DNA of 64,000 nt from Indolivaga macrotermitis (lineage in GTDB: Bacteria > Bacteroidota > Bacteroidia > Bacteroidales > Dysgonomonadaceae). Under the pieces are notes generated by a model that saw nothing but the letters and a program-made list of their open reading frames with translations, did not search any database and was not told the origin of the DNA. The translations under genes and the position numbers were made by a program. The DNA is taken from assembly GCF_900128985.1 (NCBI RefSeq), contig NZ_FQUC01000006.1, forward strand, positions 62,001-126,000, written 5' to 3'. This document shows positions 1 through 9,059 of the stretch, piece by piece; positions within the stretch are counted from its first letter, which is position 1, and each line of letters starts with the position of its first letter.

Positions 1-1
1 T

Positions 2-202
2 AAGAGAATCATCGTTTCTCACAGCAAAGTATATGAAGAAGAAAAAGGCGGAAGCGATGCTTCTGAAAAGAGATCCTCAAGAAAAGCTTCTAAGAAAGAT
101 GAGCCTGCACAAATCACATCAACATCGGCAGAAAAAACTACCCTTGGTGATATCGAAGAACTTGCAGCATTGAGAGATAAACTTTCTGGAGACGCTAAAT
201 AA
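2..202 (+). CDS. rpsA: 30S ribosomal protein S1, C-terminal fragment
   Basis: Only the last 66 codons lie in the window; the gene begins upstream of base 1. The readable part opens with KRIIVSHSKVYEEE, which resembles the end of a final S1 RNA-binding repeat. A charged, low-complexity Ser/Lys/Glu linker follows, then the ending TLGDIEELAALRDKLSG. Bacteroidetes S1 proteins typically finish with such a linker and a short Leu/Ala/Asp-rich tail. The stop is TAA at 200-202 and a strong hairpin terminator follows. S1 binds mRNA on the 30S subunit and matters for initiation in a phylum with few Shine-Dalgarno sites. The identity rests on tail similarity only. Confidence 0.75.
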   Translation, partial: KRIIVSHSKVYEEEKGGSDASEKRSSRKASKKDEPAQITSTSAEKTTLGDIEELAALRDKLSGDAK

Positions 203-221
203 GAATCATTTCTTATATTAT

Positions 222-256
222 AAAAAAGACCGCTATAAAACATAGCGGTCTTTTTA
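222..256 (+). terminator. Rho-independent terminator after rpsA
   Basis: A 14-bp stem, AAAAAGACCGCTAT paired with ATAGCGGTCTTTTT around a 5-nt loop, is followed by a T-rich tract. It lies 20 bases after the rpsA stop and can also serve the minus-strand gene that ends at 279. Confidence 0.9.
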
Positions 257-278
257 TTTTATGATATATCTACCTTTC

Positions 279-860
279 TCAGGCATCGCTAAGCTTAAAT
301 ACCAATAATGAAGTAGTCTGGTCAATTTTATTATATAGTAATTCTTCTTCTTTCTCTACAGTTTCCGAATAAGAAAATCCTTCATCCTCCATCCTGTCTG
401 AATAAAGCAACCTCTTATGCTTTTCTGTCAGCTCCTTTATCTTTGCAATATCTGAAGCAAATGAAACATGGAGGTTTGAATAAGTGAGTAATGTAACAAT
501 AGTATCGAGCTTGTGCTGAAGTACATCCAGCGTATTTCTGATTATAAGGAAGTCTCGAGAAACCATTTTCTCCTCATTCTGTACGATCAGATTAATCTTT
601 CGGTACAAAGCCTGCAACTCCTCTACCCTCTTTTCGATTAAGTCTTTTTTATCCCGTTTTACCTGAAGCTTTTGGTCTAATACTTCCGGAATATATACCG
701 CCAGAAATACAGTAACAACCAGAGTCGCCAGATCTACTATATTAATAGCTTCAGCAATTGGTAAATTATAATAATGCCGTATTGCAATTCCAACAACAAC
801 TCCAATTAAAACTAAAGAGATATACAAAAAATATTTTAATACACTATCGGAAATTTTCAT
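279..860 (-). CDS. small inner-membrane protein with cytoplasmic coiled coil, unknown function
   Basis: This 193-residue protein is not recognised. Two hydrophobic segments are visible, at about residues 10-27 and 40-58, with a short loop between them. The rest, about residue 62 onward, is strongly charged and heptad-like (DKKDLIEKRVEELQALYRK), so a long helical or coiled-coil cytoplasmic domain is likely. No catalytic motif is evident. It stands alone between rpsA and a plus-strand acyltransferase gene, and ends facing the rpsA terminator. The ATG at 860 is followed directly by MKISDSVLKYF, a plausible membrane-protein start. It could be a stress or envelope scaffold, but nothing in the context fixes a role. 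Confidence 0.6.
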   Translation of the reverse strand: MKISDSVLKYFLYISLVLIGVVVGIAIRHYYNLPIAEAINIVDLATLVVTVFLAVYIPEVLDQKLQVKRDKKDLIEKRVEELQALYRKINLIVQNEEKMVSRDFLIIRNTLDVLQHKLDTIVTLLTYSNLHVSFASDIAKIKELTEKHKRLLYSDRMEDEGFSYSETVEKEEELLYNKIDQTTSLLVFKLSDA

Positions 861-1021
861 ACTTTCTTTTATATGGGTTTACTCTGACAAACAAAGGTTA
901 AACAAACATATTAAGTTAAAAGTTTTGTTGTTTATTACTTCTAGTAATAAACAGCCGTAACGCTAAAATCGAATTTACAATGAAAAATAACACAAGCAGA
1001 AACGAAACCCTTTACTTTTTG

Positions 1022-1029
1022 TATATTTG
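1022..1029 (+). promoter_or_regulatory. candidate Bacteroidetes -7 box (TATATTTG)
   Basis: TATATTTG matches the Bacteroides sigma-ABfr -7 consensus TAnnTTTG, about 125 bases before the first acyltransferase start. No clear -33 TTTG is seen. The rest of 861-1155 is AT-rich and holds no gene I can support. Confidence 0.4.
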
Positions 1030-1155
1030 CAACGATTGGAAAATTACGAAAGATAGGATTATTTATTCCGTTAAACCCTTTTGTAAGCTAAAGCAACAGA
1101 ATATCAAATTTCTAGCTATTAATCAGACAATAATAATATACCATAAAATAATTTG

Positions 1156-2166
1156 ATGCATTTCGATCTTAGTCTTATCAGTAAGTACAGAACTCAATTG
1201 ATGGGGGCTGCTATGATATGGATTATGCTATTTCATACAAAAATAAGTATAACAATACCAATTATAACAAGCATAAAGAGTATTGGCTATGCAGGCGTAG
1301 ATGTATTTGTTTTCCTCTCCGGAATAGGGATATATTATTCGTGGCAAAAAGAACCTTCTTATAAACACTTTTATCAAAAGCGAATACTACGTATATTACC
1401 ATCATATATATCATTAGCAATATTATTCGCTGTAATTGGTATTATATTTTACAACTATAAAATATCGAGCTTCATATGGAGCATATCATCTTTAGCTTAT
1501 ATATTTGAGATATTTGATCCTTTGATTACCAATTGGTACATTCCCTTCATTTTATTCCTATACTTGATCACACCTCCTTTTTTTAGTATTTTCTCTAAAA
1601 ATATCGTCAAAGGTTTTTGGGTTATAATAATCATTACCTTGATTACATATTGCTTGATAAATTTATATTATACCCAATATATATACCTGCTACTTATGAT
1701 ATCTCGTATCCCTATATATTTTCTGGGAATATATATAGGATATCAAATTACTAAAAAGAAGCAATTAAACTATCTGGAAACATCTGCCTGTTTTCTATTC
1801 TTTATCTTCGGATTAATGATACTATTATATCCGTTTCCTGAACAAATAAGACATATCTTTTATTCAAAGTCGATAATATTTGTTGCGGCAAGTTCTATTA
1901 CTCCATTTCTATGCATAATCTTTTCCAAGATTTTTCAGATGTTAGATCCGCATCTTAGTTTAGTTAGCCTCTTTGGGAAATATAGCCTTTGCATCTATAT
2001 TATTCACGAAAAATTGATTTTCATATGCTATCATGAAATCAATAGTTTGTGGATAGCCAATATCATAATCACAATATTAACTCTAACTTTAGCTATTTTC
2101 TGGCAAAGAGCTAGCGATAATATAATAGCCAAATACAGGAAAGCACAAAGAGCTAAATTAATTTAG
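1156..2166 (+). CDS. membrane acyltransferase 3 family protein (copy A)
   Basis: This 336-residue polytopic membrane protein has about ten hydrophobic segments and the features of the acyltransferase-3 / OatA family. These are a histidine in TM1 (IWIMLFHTKI), the GVDVFVFLSGIGIYYSW segment, and a basic loop, KRILRILPSY. Members transfer acyl groups from the cytoplasm to sugars or other envelope molecules. I chose the ATG at 1156 rather than the TTG before it because the paralogue at 3453 begins at the matching position. Its N-terminus (LISKYRTQLMG) is nearly the same as that paralogue's. It leads a three-gene run with an aminotransferase and the second copy. The substrate cannot be read from the sequence. 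Confidence 0.85.
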   Translation: MHFDLSLISKYRTQLMGAAMIWIMLFHTKISITIPIITSIKSIGYAGVDVFVFLSGIGIYYSWQKEPSYKHFYQKRILRILPSYISLAILFAVIGIIFYNYKISSFIWSISSLAYIFEIFDPLITNWYIPFILFLYLITPPFFSIFSKNIVKGFWVIIIITLITYCLINLYYTQYIYLLLMISRIPIYFLGIYIGYQITKKKQLNYLETSACFLFFIFGLMILLYPFPEQIRHIFYSKSIIFVAASSITPFLCIIFSKIFQMLDPHLSLVSLFGKYSLCIYIIHEKLIFICYHEINSLWIANIIITILTLTLAIFWQRASDNIIAKYRKAQRAKLI

Positions 2167-2227
2167 ATAAAGGTCAATATCTAAAAGTATCTCTTTATTC
2201 ATTATATTTGTTCAATAATTAAGACAT

Positions 2228-3433
2228 ATGCCACTAATATCTGAACGCGGAATAGAAATGCCAAATTCTCCAATAAGGAAATTGGCTCCTTTATCAGACT
2301 CTGCTAAAGCAAGAGGCCTGAAGGTTTATCATCTGAATATAGGACAGCCGGATCTACCGACTCCACAAGCCGGTATAGATGCCATTCATAATTTGGACAG
2401 GACTATATTAGAATATAGCCCAAGTGACGGCTATCGTTCATATCGCGAAAAATTAGTTGGCTATTATGCAAAATACAATATCAATGTATCCGCCGATGAT
2501 ATCATCATCACTACAGGAGGATCAGAAGCTGTACTTTTCGCGTTTTTAGCATGCCTAAATCCCGGAGATGAAATAATCGTTCCGGAGCCGGCCTATGCGA
2601 ATTATATGGCGTTTGCTATTTCTGCAGGAGCTAAAATACGCGCTGTCTCATCAAGTATAGAAGAAGGTTTTGCTCTTCCTCCAATAGAAAAATTTGAAGC
2701 TCTGATCAATGAACGGACTAAAGGAATTATGATATGTAACCCTAATAATCCGACCGGTTATTTATATTCCCGTGCTGAGATGAACCAAATTAAGCACTTG
2801 GTACAAAAGTATGATCTATATTTATTCTCTGACGAAGTTTACAGGGAATTCATTTATACAGGTTCGCCGTACATCTCTGCTTGCCATCTGGTTGGAATTG
2901 AAGATAATGTTGTTCTCATTGACTCTGTGTCGAAACGTTATAGTGAATGTGGCATCAGAATTGGCGCCCTAATTACGAAGAATAAGGAATTACGGAAAGC
3001 CGTCATGAAGTTTTGCCAGGCACGTTTAAGTCCTCCTCTAATCGGGCAAATCGTAGCAGAAGCATCACTTGACGCTGATGCTGATTACCTCCGTGATACA
3101 TATGAAGAATATGTCGAACGCAGAAAGTTCTTAATTGACCGGTTGAACCAAATACCCGGTGTATATTCACCTATTCCTATGGGTGCATTCTATACTGTTG
3201 CCCGGCTACCGGTAGATGATGCAGATAAGTTCTGTGAATGGTGTTTGTCTGATTTCGAATACGAAGGTCAAACTATATTCCTTGCTCCAGCCTCGGGATT
3301 CTATACATCTCCCGGATTAGGTAAAAACGAAGTTAGAATCGCTTATATTCTAAATAAAGACGATTTAGGATGTGCTCTTACTGTTTTAGAAAAAGCATTG
3401 GAAACTTATAATAAAGAACAGAAAAAAGCTTAA
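2228..3433 (+). CDS. class I/II PLP-dependent aminotransferase (AspC-like)
   Basis: This is a 401-residue fold-type I aminotransferase. Visible motifs are HLNIGQPDLPTP near the start, NPNNPTGYLYS, the DEVYREF segment that contacts the PLP pyridine ring, the Schiff-base lysine in DSVSKRYSECGIRIGA (about residue 236), and the carboxylate-binding arginine in NEVRIAYIL. Length and motifs fit the aspartate/aromatic aminotransferase group, but the amino donor is not decidable. It sits 61 bp after one membrane acyltransferase and 19 bp before its paralogue, all on the same strand, so the three are probably co-transcribed. That context may link it to modification of an amino-acid or amino-sugar product rather than to central aspartate metabolism. 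Confidence 0.9.
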   Translation: MPLISERGIEMPNSPIRKLAPLSDSAKARGLKVYHLNIGQPDLPTPQAGIDAIHNLDRTILEYSPSDGYRSYREKLVGYYAKYNINVSADDIIITTGGSEAVLFAFLACLNPGDEIIVPEPAYANYMAFAISAGAKIRAVSSSIEEGFALPPIEKFEALINERTKGIMICNPNNPTGYLYSRAEMNQIKHLVQKYDLYLFSDEVYREFIYTGSPYISACHLVGIEDNVVLIDSVSKRYSECGIRIGALITKNKELRKAVMKFCQARLSPPLIGQIVAEASLDADADYLRDTYEEYVERRKFLIDRLNQIPGVYSPIPMGAFYTVARLPVDDADKFCEWCLSDFEYEGQTIFLAPASGFYTSPGLGKNEVRIAYILNKDDLGCALTVLEKALETYNKEQKKA

Positions 3434-3452
3434 ATAAAACCCCAATCATCTA

Positions 3453-4451
3453 ATGTACTTAGATCTCACTCTTATAAGTAAATACAGAACCCAGTTAATG
3501 GGTTTTGCTATGTTATGGATTGTAATTTATCACATGCCTTTGGTTTTCTACGTTCCTCTGATAAGTGAGATAAAATGGATGGGTTTTAGTGGTGTTGACA
3601 TATTTTTTCTTGTATCAGGTCTTGGTATATACTTTTCGTGGACAAAAAATCCATCAACCAAAGATTTTTTAAAGAAAAGGCTTCTCAGGATTTTTTCCCT
3701 TTATATACCAATCTCTTTGGTTATCCAAATCTATTTAATATATAGTCTGCACTATCCGGTTAATTCTATTTTTTATGTGCTGACAACAGTAGATTTTTGG
3801 TTTCCAAAAGGTAATGAGTATTATACACCCTGGTTCATACCAGCTATCTGTTTAATGTACTTCATTACTCCAATCTTTCTGAAGATCACATCGAATAAAA
3901 CGATGTTCCGTAATGTCTGTTTAGCTTGTATTTCTATTATAATATTAAGTATACTTTTCCCGAACTTTTTGACTGAAGCTATAACCCGGTTTCCAAACTA
4001 CTTTTTGGGTATTTATATTGGTTTCTTAATCAAACAGAAAGTAAGGTTATCCAAAATCCAAAGCATAGCCATTTGCGGAGCCTTAATGTTAGGTATATTA
4101 TGTATAGGTATTGCCATAAATTCGAGCCAGATCGGCTCTTTATTAGATGGGCGTTTTATCAGATATTGCCTTATTTTCACAACATTCCCTCTTACTCTTA
4201 TTATTTCTCAACTTCTAAATCTTCTCTCGTCATATAAGTATCCATTCTTGTCTTTTTTAGGGCTATACAGTTTGCCTATATATTTAACTAATGAAAGGAT
4301 ATATTTAATATTAGAATCAAGTCTCCATATCTCCAAAACAATTTTATGTATACTAGCACTAGCTATAACATTAGGAGTTTCTTATTTAATACAAAACTGG
4401 ATTTATAAATATATTGATAAGTGGAGCTCCCAGACAAAGGAACCGACATAA
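3453..4451 (+). CDS. membrane acyltransferase 3 family protein (copy B)
   Basis: This 332-residue multi-pass membrane protein is paralogous to the one at 1156-2166. Both start xDLxLISKYRTQLMG, keep a His in the first membrane segment (WIVIYHMPL here), share GVDIFFLVSGLGIYFSW, and carry a basic loop (KKRLLRIFSLYI). Later parts diverge strongly, so the duplication is old or the two have different substrates. The family acylates envelope sugars using a cytoplasmic acyl donor. It is the third gene of the acyltransferase-aminotransferase-acyltransferase run and ends 26 bases before a bidirectional terminator. Confidence 0.85.
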   Translation: MYLDLTLISKYRTQLMGFAMLWIVIYHMPLVFYVPLISEIKWMGFSGVDIFFLVSGLGIYFSWTKNPSTKDFLKKRLLRIFSLYIPISLVIQIYLIYSLHYPVNSIFYVLTTVDFWFPKGNEYYTPWFIPAICLMYFITPIFLKITSNKTMFRNVCLACISIIILSILFPNFLTEAITRFPNYFLGIYIGFLIKQKVRLSKIQSIAICGALMLGILCIGIAINSSQIGSLLDGRFIRYCLIFTTFPLTLIISQLLNLLSSYKYPFLSFLGLYSLPIYLTNERIYLILESSLHISKTILCILALAITLGVSYLIQNWIYKYIDKWSSQTKEPT

Positions 4452-4476
4452 TAATAACACTCTCGAAATAGATAAT

Positions 4477-4510
4477 AAAAAAGGTTACTGAATATCAGTA
4501 ACCTTTTTTA
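4477..4510. terminator. bidirectional terminator between acyltransferase operon and mscL
   Basis: The stem AAAAAGGTTACTG / CAGTAACCTTTTT has A and T tracts on both sides. It serves the plus-strand acyltransferase run and the minus-strand mscL. Confidence 0.9.
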
Positions 4511-4517
4511 TTATCTA

Positions 4518-4940
4518 TTATTTACTCTGGTTTCTCAACAAATCTCTAATTTCGGTAAGTAGCACTTCTTCATTACTAGGCGCAGCCGGAGGTGCAGGTT
4601 CCTCTGCTTTCTTATTTTGGAGTTTATTCATACCCTTAATCGCAAAGAAAATAACAGTAGAGATAATAACAAAATTAATAACCATCTGAATAAAGTTACC
4701 ATAATTCAAGCTTACAGCTGGAAGTTCTTTACCTGCAGCATCAATAGACGCTTCCTTGATTACAAATTTCAGATCAGTAAAATTTACCCCATTAAGCAAA
4801 ACTCCAATCGGAGGCATTACCACATCATTGACGAAAGAGGTTACTATTTGCCCAAATGCACCACCGATGATAACACCGACAGCCATATCGACAACATTAC
4901 CTCTCATCATAAAGGCTTTAAGTTCTTGAAAAATTGACAT
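4518..4940 (-). CDS. mscL: large-conductance mechanosensitive channel MscL
   Basis: MscL forms a pentameric inner-membrane pore that opens under membrane tension and vents solutes on osmotic downshock. The 140-residue length is typical. The N-terminal amphipathic helix plus TM1 reads FMMRGNVVDMAVGVIIGGAF, with the pore-lining glycine/alanine pattern, followed by VNDVVMPPIG. TM2 is around residues 83-107 (FIQMVINFVIISTVIFFAI). The C-terminal end is a charged helix that forms the cytoplasmic bundle, preceded by a Pro/Ala-rich stretch. It is a single gene, convergent with the acyltransferase operon. Confidence 0.97.
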   Translation of the reverse strand: MSIFQELKAFMMRGNVVDMAVGVIIGGAFGQIVTSFVNDVVMPPIGVLLNGVNFTDLKFVIKEASIDAAGKELPAVSLNYGNFIQMVINFVIISTVIFFAIKGMNKLQNKKAEEPAPPAAPSNEEVLLTEIRDLLRNQSK

Positions 4941-5005
4941 AATACAGAGTTTTAATTTATTGTGTATACTGAATTTTGCTAATGTTTGTATAACACCTTT
5001 TATTA

Positions 5006-6340
5006 CTAATTGTTTAAAATGATATCTACTTTCTGACGATCGGCTATCCGTGTATTAGTGATCGAAGCCGTTTTGAAACTATACTTAAATAAGGATAAAT
5101 ATCCCAGATGGACATCATTGCCAACTTGTGATAAATCATTTATATGGTAAAATGACTGTACAGTAAAATCTTCGTCACCGATCTCATTTTTAAGCTCATT
5201 ATCTTCGGCATAGTTTTTTTGAGAGTTATCTATAACTTTCAGATAGTCGATCAGTACATCCCGGTTAGTAGTAAAGATCAGATATCCTTTATTAAAGGTA
5301 AGAACCACTGGAATATCTTTACCAAAAACCTCTTTAGCGAGATTAACCGATGTAGTATAAATATGTTGCCTATTTAAAACAATGTCTTTGGTGCTTAATT
5401 TTCGTTGAATATAACTAAGTTCCAAACGATTTAGCTTTTCAAAAATATCAAACCTGTCTGTATTGTATTTCAAGACATATATCGGAGCCCGTTTCACTGT
5501 ATCGATACAAAACCCGTATAAAGGGGGATCGAAAAAGCAGACAAAGTCTTTAGATAAAGAACTTTCCTTATAGTTGATACTATATGATAATAATGGATCA
5601 GGAAATATCGAGCAATCAACAGATACCGAATCATTATGCTTATTACTACACTCCCAGATAGAATCTATGCTATCACTATTTATATACCCGGAAAGCTGAA
5701 GTCTTTGATTTTCAACAGCTGCATTAAATGCCTGAAAACCAGAATCCGATCTAAAGATCATATTAGCAGAATAGTTGGTATTCATCTCCTTTATCAGATC
5801 GTTGATATCCTTATGATTGAGAATACTATTAGTACTATCTGTATCTATAATCTTTTCAAGAAAATTGTAATTGAACCCACCTGCAAAAATTCCATTATAA
5901 AACATGCATACAAAGAAATCATTATTTACAGATGGATAAAAAAAGATATTAACTCCCTTATATACTCTCTTTTTAGGAGGAAAAGCGCCAAATAGATCTT
6001 TGTCCAAAACTGTTTTAATCAGTTTCTCTTGTTCAAAAGTAACCCGGGTTACTATATAAGGAGACTCATCTTTTACTATCAGAAGTGGATATGTTATTTT
6101 TGACTTTATTGCAACAAGTACTTTATCTAATTCAGGGAACAGATGACCGAAAAAGTCTGCATCTTTGGCCTTATTTATCTGTATCAAAGCCGGTGTCTCT
6201 TGCGGAATATACATATACAAATCTTCTCCAAAGACCTGTTTATCATGACTCAATCTTCGAAGCATGATTATCCCAATGACCAGAATCAATATGACAAAAA
6301 GCCCAACAATCCCTATTTTCAAATATTTGTGTACTGTCAT
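5006..6340 (-). CDS. membrane-anchored protein of unknown function (444 aa)
   Basis: I do not recognise this protein with certainty. A single N-terminal membrane anchor lies at about residues 9-26 (IVGLFVILILVIGIIMLRR), after a short basic cytoplasmic tail, so the remaining 415 or so residues should be periplasmic. The large domain has alternating hydrophobic beta-like segments, no cysteine pairs and no obvious active-site motif. Repeated patterns such as ALIQINKAKD and VLTFNKGYLIFTTNRD recall the DUF3352-type proteins of Bacteroidetes, but that is a guess. A TATCTTTG box (minus strand) lies just upstream, with an AGGTCTCAGACCT palindrome beyond it. The gene is divergent from gldFG. Confidence 0.55.
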   Translation of the reverse strand: MTVHKYLKIGIVGLFVILILVIGIIMLRRLSHDKQVFGEDLYMYIPQETPALIQINKAKDADFFGHLFPELDKVLVAIKSKITYPLLIVKDESPYIVTRVTFEQEKLIKTVLDKDLFGAFPPKKRVYKGVNIFFYPSVNNDFFVCMFYNGIFAGGFNYNFLEKIIDTDSTNSILNHKDINDLIKEMNTNYSANMIFRSDSGFQAFNAAVENQRLQLSGYINSDSIDSIWECSNKHNDSVSVDCSIFPDPLLSYSINYKESSLSKDFVCFFDPPLYGFCIDTVKRAPIYVLKYNTDRFDIFEKLNRLELSYIQRKLSTKDIVLNRQHIYTTSVNLAKEVFGKDIPVVLTFNKGYLIFTTNRDVLIDYLKVIDNSQKNYAEDNELKNEIGDEDFTVQSFYHINDLSQVGNDVHLGYLSLFKYSFKTASITNTRIADRQKVDIILNN

Positions 6341-6362
6341 AAATTTTAATTCCTCTCTCTTA

Positions 6363-6370
6363 CAAAGATA
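6363..6370 (-). promoter_or_regulatory. candidate -7 box (TATCTTTG) for the 5006-6340 gene
   Basis: On the minus strand TATCTTTG fits TAnnTTTG and lies 23 bases before the start codon, implying a very short leader. Confidence 0.5.
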
Positions 6371-6403
6371 AAAGTAATTTTATATATAAAGGTAAAAGAA
6401 TTA

Positions 6404-6416
6404 AGGTCTCAGACCT
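6404..6416. repeat. AGGTCTnAGACCT palindrome, copy 1
   Basis: AGGTCTCAGACCT, a perfect 6-bp inverted repeat around one base. It lies in the divergent gap between the 444-residue membrane protein and gldFG. The bases after it (ATTTATTG) partly resemble the longer copies at 12564 and 21298. Confidence 0.8.
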
Positions 6417-6547
6417 ATTTATTGTTTTAATAAGTGCAGGACACTATAAGTTATTACTGTTTTTAGATATATCATTAATTAGTTACAGTTGCTTATTTGA
6501 TGAGTACCTTCAGTCGATTTTCTTTTCAGCTTTAACTCGAAAATCAG

Positions 6548-6566
6548 TACTTTTGAACTACATTTG
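6548..6566 (+). promoter_or_regulatory. two candidate -7 boxes for gldFG
   Basis: TACTTTTG (6548-6555) and TACATTTG (6559-6566) both match TAnnTTTG. They lie 33-50 bases before the gldFG start. Confidence 0.4.
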
Positions 6567-6598
6567 AAATCTCATTTCTGTTTTATGATATCGCAAGT

Positions 6599-8998
6599 AT
6601 GAAAACATTACTAAAAAAAGAGCTGATTTCTATCATTTGCTCCAGCATAGGTCTCGTATTTGCTCTGGTTTTCTTATTGGCATGTGGATTGATTCTTTGG
6701 TTTTTTCCCGGTAACTATAATATTCTAGATACTGGTTATGCTGTATTAAATCCCTTTTACAAAGTAGCAGCATTTCTTCTCTTGATATTGACTCCGGCTC
6801 TTACAATGAGGCTTGTTTCTGAAGAAAAGCGAAACAAAACACTCGCACACCTTTACTCCCGCCCGATTTATCCATATCAGATTATACTAAGCAAATGGAT
6901 AGCATCATTCCTATTTATTGCACTTGTATTACTTACAACCACAGTGTACATCTATACATTGTATACATTAGGTAATCCTATTGGCAATATAGACTTACGA
7001 ATTGCCATTGTTACCTACTTTTCTTTATTTATAATATCAGCCTTATTTATAATATCAGGCATTTTTGCTTCATCTCTCAGTAAAAACCAGATTGTAGCAT
7101 TTGTTATAGCTATTCTTTTAAATTTTTTTCTTTTCTATGGGTGTGAATTACTTAGCAGCTTATTTAATGATGTAAGTGCGAAAACAGTACTCCTGAACCT
7201 CTCTCTTTCATATCATTTAGACCGGATGCAAAAGGGTATCATCTACTTAAACGACATTATACTGATTGCAGGATATATTATCATCCTATTCTCATTTATT
7301 ATATTATACATTAATCCTAAAAAACGGATATTACCTATCTGCATAACAGGAATCTCTTGTTTCATTATCATACTCAGTATTTCATTCTTAACAGCACGAT
7401 TCGATTTGACCAAAGACAAACGGTATACACTCAGTGCATATACAGAACAATTAATGCACCATTTACCACAAGTAAAAGACCCTGATATACAAATAAATAT
7501 ATACCTCTCCGGTGACATCAACTATGGTTTTTCCCGGTTACAAACTTCAACTCTCGAACTACTCGAAAACCTAAATGAAAAAGCTGATAATCATCTATCT
7601 GTTTCAGTAATAAATCCTCTGACATTAGATATCCCGAAAAATAAACTGCATGAATATATGGCAAACCTGTCCATGCCGGCAATTCAACTCAATGAAGCCG
7701 ACCGTGATGGAAAAGTAAGCCAACGCCTTATATATCCATATGCACAGGTTATTCACGGTCAGGATACTCTGCCTGTCAGTCTACTGAAAAATATTCCGGG
7801 AAACAGTGCCGAAGAGAATCTGAACACATCTATTGAAGCTCTGGAGTTTCAGTTTGTTGATGCTATCCGGCTATTACTAAATAAGAATGAGCAGCACATT
7901 GCATTTATCGAAGGGCATGGAGAACTCCCCAGAGCCTATGTATATGATGCAGAAGATGCCTTAGCAAAATACTACAATGTAAACCGCGGACAGATAACCA
8001 ATGATATTGCTGTCCTTAATAATTTTAAAGTCATTATAATCGCAGGTCCAAAGGAACAGTACAGCGAAACCGAAAAATTTATTTTGGATCAGTACTTAAT
8101 GCAGGGCGGGCGAATACTTTGGCTTATCGACGGAGCCAATATATCTTACAAAGACCTGACAGAGAAGGGGCAATCGCCTAGTATTAAAAATGAAACAAAT
8201 CTGGACGATTTACTTTTCACATATGGCATCAGAATAAACTCTGATTTCGTACAAGATGCCCTTTGTACAAGCATACCGGTTACTTCGGACGACGGTTCAC
8301 AGTACACTGCGCTTCCATGGTACTACTCCCCCATTCTATTGCCTTCCAATGATCATACTATAACAAAAGATATAGCAGAAGTAAAAGCTTCGTTTGTCAG
8401 CAGTATAAGCCTGACAAATAAGTCGAATGGTATTATACCAAAAGTATTGCTGACTACCGCCAACCGGAGCCATATTGTAAGAGTTCCTGAAATGATAGAC
8501 TTCGATACCCAAAAGATCGAATCCGACCCTAAATATTTCGAGACATCATACATACCGGTAGCGCTTTCGTTAGAAGGAAGTTTTTCATCTGCTTTTACAA
8601 ACAGGCTCATACCCGAAGATATTGTTCCTGCACCAACCCGGATATTGGAAAAAAGCAAAAATACCAAAATGGTTATAGCTTCATCATCAGATATTATCAG
8701 AAACGGGATCGAATCGGGAAACGAAGGTATGCAAGTACAACCAATGGGGTATGATCAGCTGACAGGTAAACTATTCGGAAACAGAGATTTTATTGTAAAT
8801 ACTGTCAACTGGTTAGCAAATGATGACAACTGGATGGAATTGAGAAACAAATCCCGTCAAATGAATTTGTTGGATAAGCAGCTAATATATACTAACCGGA
8901 ATAAATATGTATTCTTAAACATCGGTATACCCGTAATACTGATACTAACAGTAATTGGCACAATCTCTCTTTACAGAAAAAGGAAATACAGTAAATAA
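6599..8998 (+). CDS. gldFG: GldF-GldG fusion: ABC-2 permease joined to GldG-type auxiliary domain
   Basis: The first 240 residues or so form a six-segment ABC-2 permease like GldF: MKTLLKKELISIICS start, the LTPALTMRLVSEEKRNKTL loop, and further TM helices. A membrane segment near residue 250 then leads into a long extracytoplasmic GldG / ABC_transp_aux region. It begins FDLTKDKRYTLSAYTEQL and contains AFIEGHGELPR and GGRILWLIDGANI. A final TM helix and basic tail (LYRKRKYSK) close the protein. GldF and GldG are separate proteins in Flavobacterium, where with GldA they form an ABC transporter needed for gliding. Here they are one 799-residue chain, and no ATPase gene is adjacent. A role in gliding is not implied. 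Confidence 0.85.
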   Translation: MKTLLKKELISIICSSIGLVFALVFLLACGLILWFFPGNYNILDTGYAVLNPFYKVAAFLLLILTPALTMRLVSEEKRNKTLAHLYSRPIYPYQIILSKWIASFLFIALVLLTTTVYIYTLYTLGNPIGNIDLRIAIVTYFSLFIISALFIISGIFASSLSKNQIVAFVIAILLNFFLFYGCELLSSLFNDVSAKTVLLNLSLSYHLDRMQKGIIYLNDIILIAGYIIILFSFIILYINPKKRILPICITGISCFIIILSISFLTARFDLTKDKRYTLSAYTEQLMHHLPQVKDPDIQINIYLSGDINYGFSRLQTSTLELLENLNEKADNHLSVSVINPLTLDIPKNKLHEYMANLSMPAIQLNEADRDGKVSQRLIYPYAQVIHGQDTLPVSLLKNIPGNSAEENLNTSIEALEFQFVDAIRLLLNKNEQHIAFIEGHGELPRAYVYDAEDALAKYYNVNRGQITNDIAVLNNFKVIIIAGPKEQYSETEKFILDQYLMQGGRILWLIDGANISYKDLTEKGQSPSIKNETNLDDLLFTYGIRINSDFVQDALCTSIPVTSDDGSQYTALPWYYSPILLPSNDHTITKDIAEVKASFVSSISLTNKSNGIIPKVLLTTANRSHIVRVPEMIDFDTQKIESDPKYFETSYIPVALSLEGSFSSAFTNRLIPEDIVPAPTRILEKSKNTKMVIASSSDIIRNGIESGNEGMQVQPMGYDQLTGKLFGNRDFIVNTVNWLANDDNWMELRNKSRQMNLLDKQLIYTNRNKYVFLNIGIPVILILTVIGTISLYRKRKYSK

Positions 8999-9033
8999 AA
9001 AAAGAACCCTACTTAAATAAGTAAGATTCTTTT
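8998..9033. terminator. terminator between gldFG and nitroreductase gene
   Basis: An imperfect stem (AAGAAcccTACTT / AAGTAagaTTCTT) is flanked by an A-run and a T-run. It lies between two converging genes. Confidence 0.6.
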
Positions 9034-9059
9034 CTGATTATTTTTTCTCCGATATTACT

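Noticed and set aside
4617-4937. Open frame of 106 codons antisense to mscL
   Set aside because: mscL is clear on the other strand; this frame has no protein-like composition.
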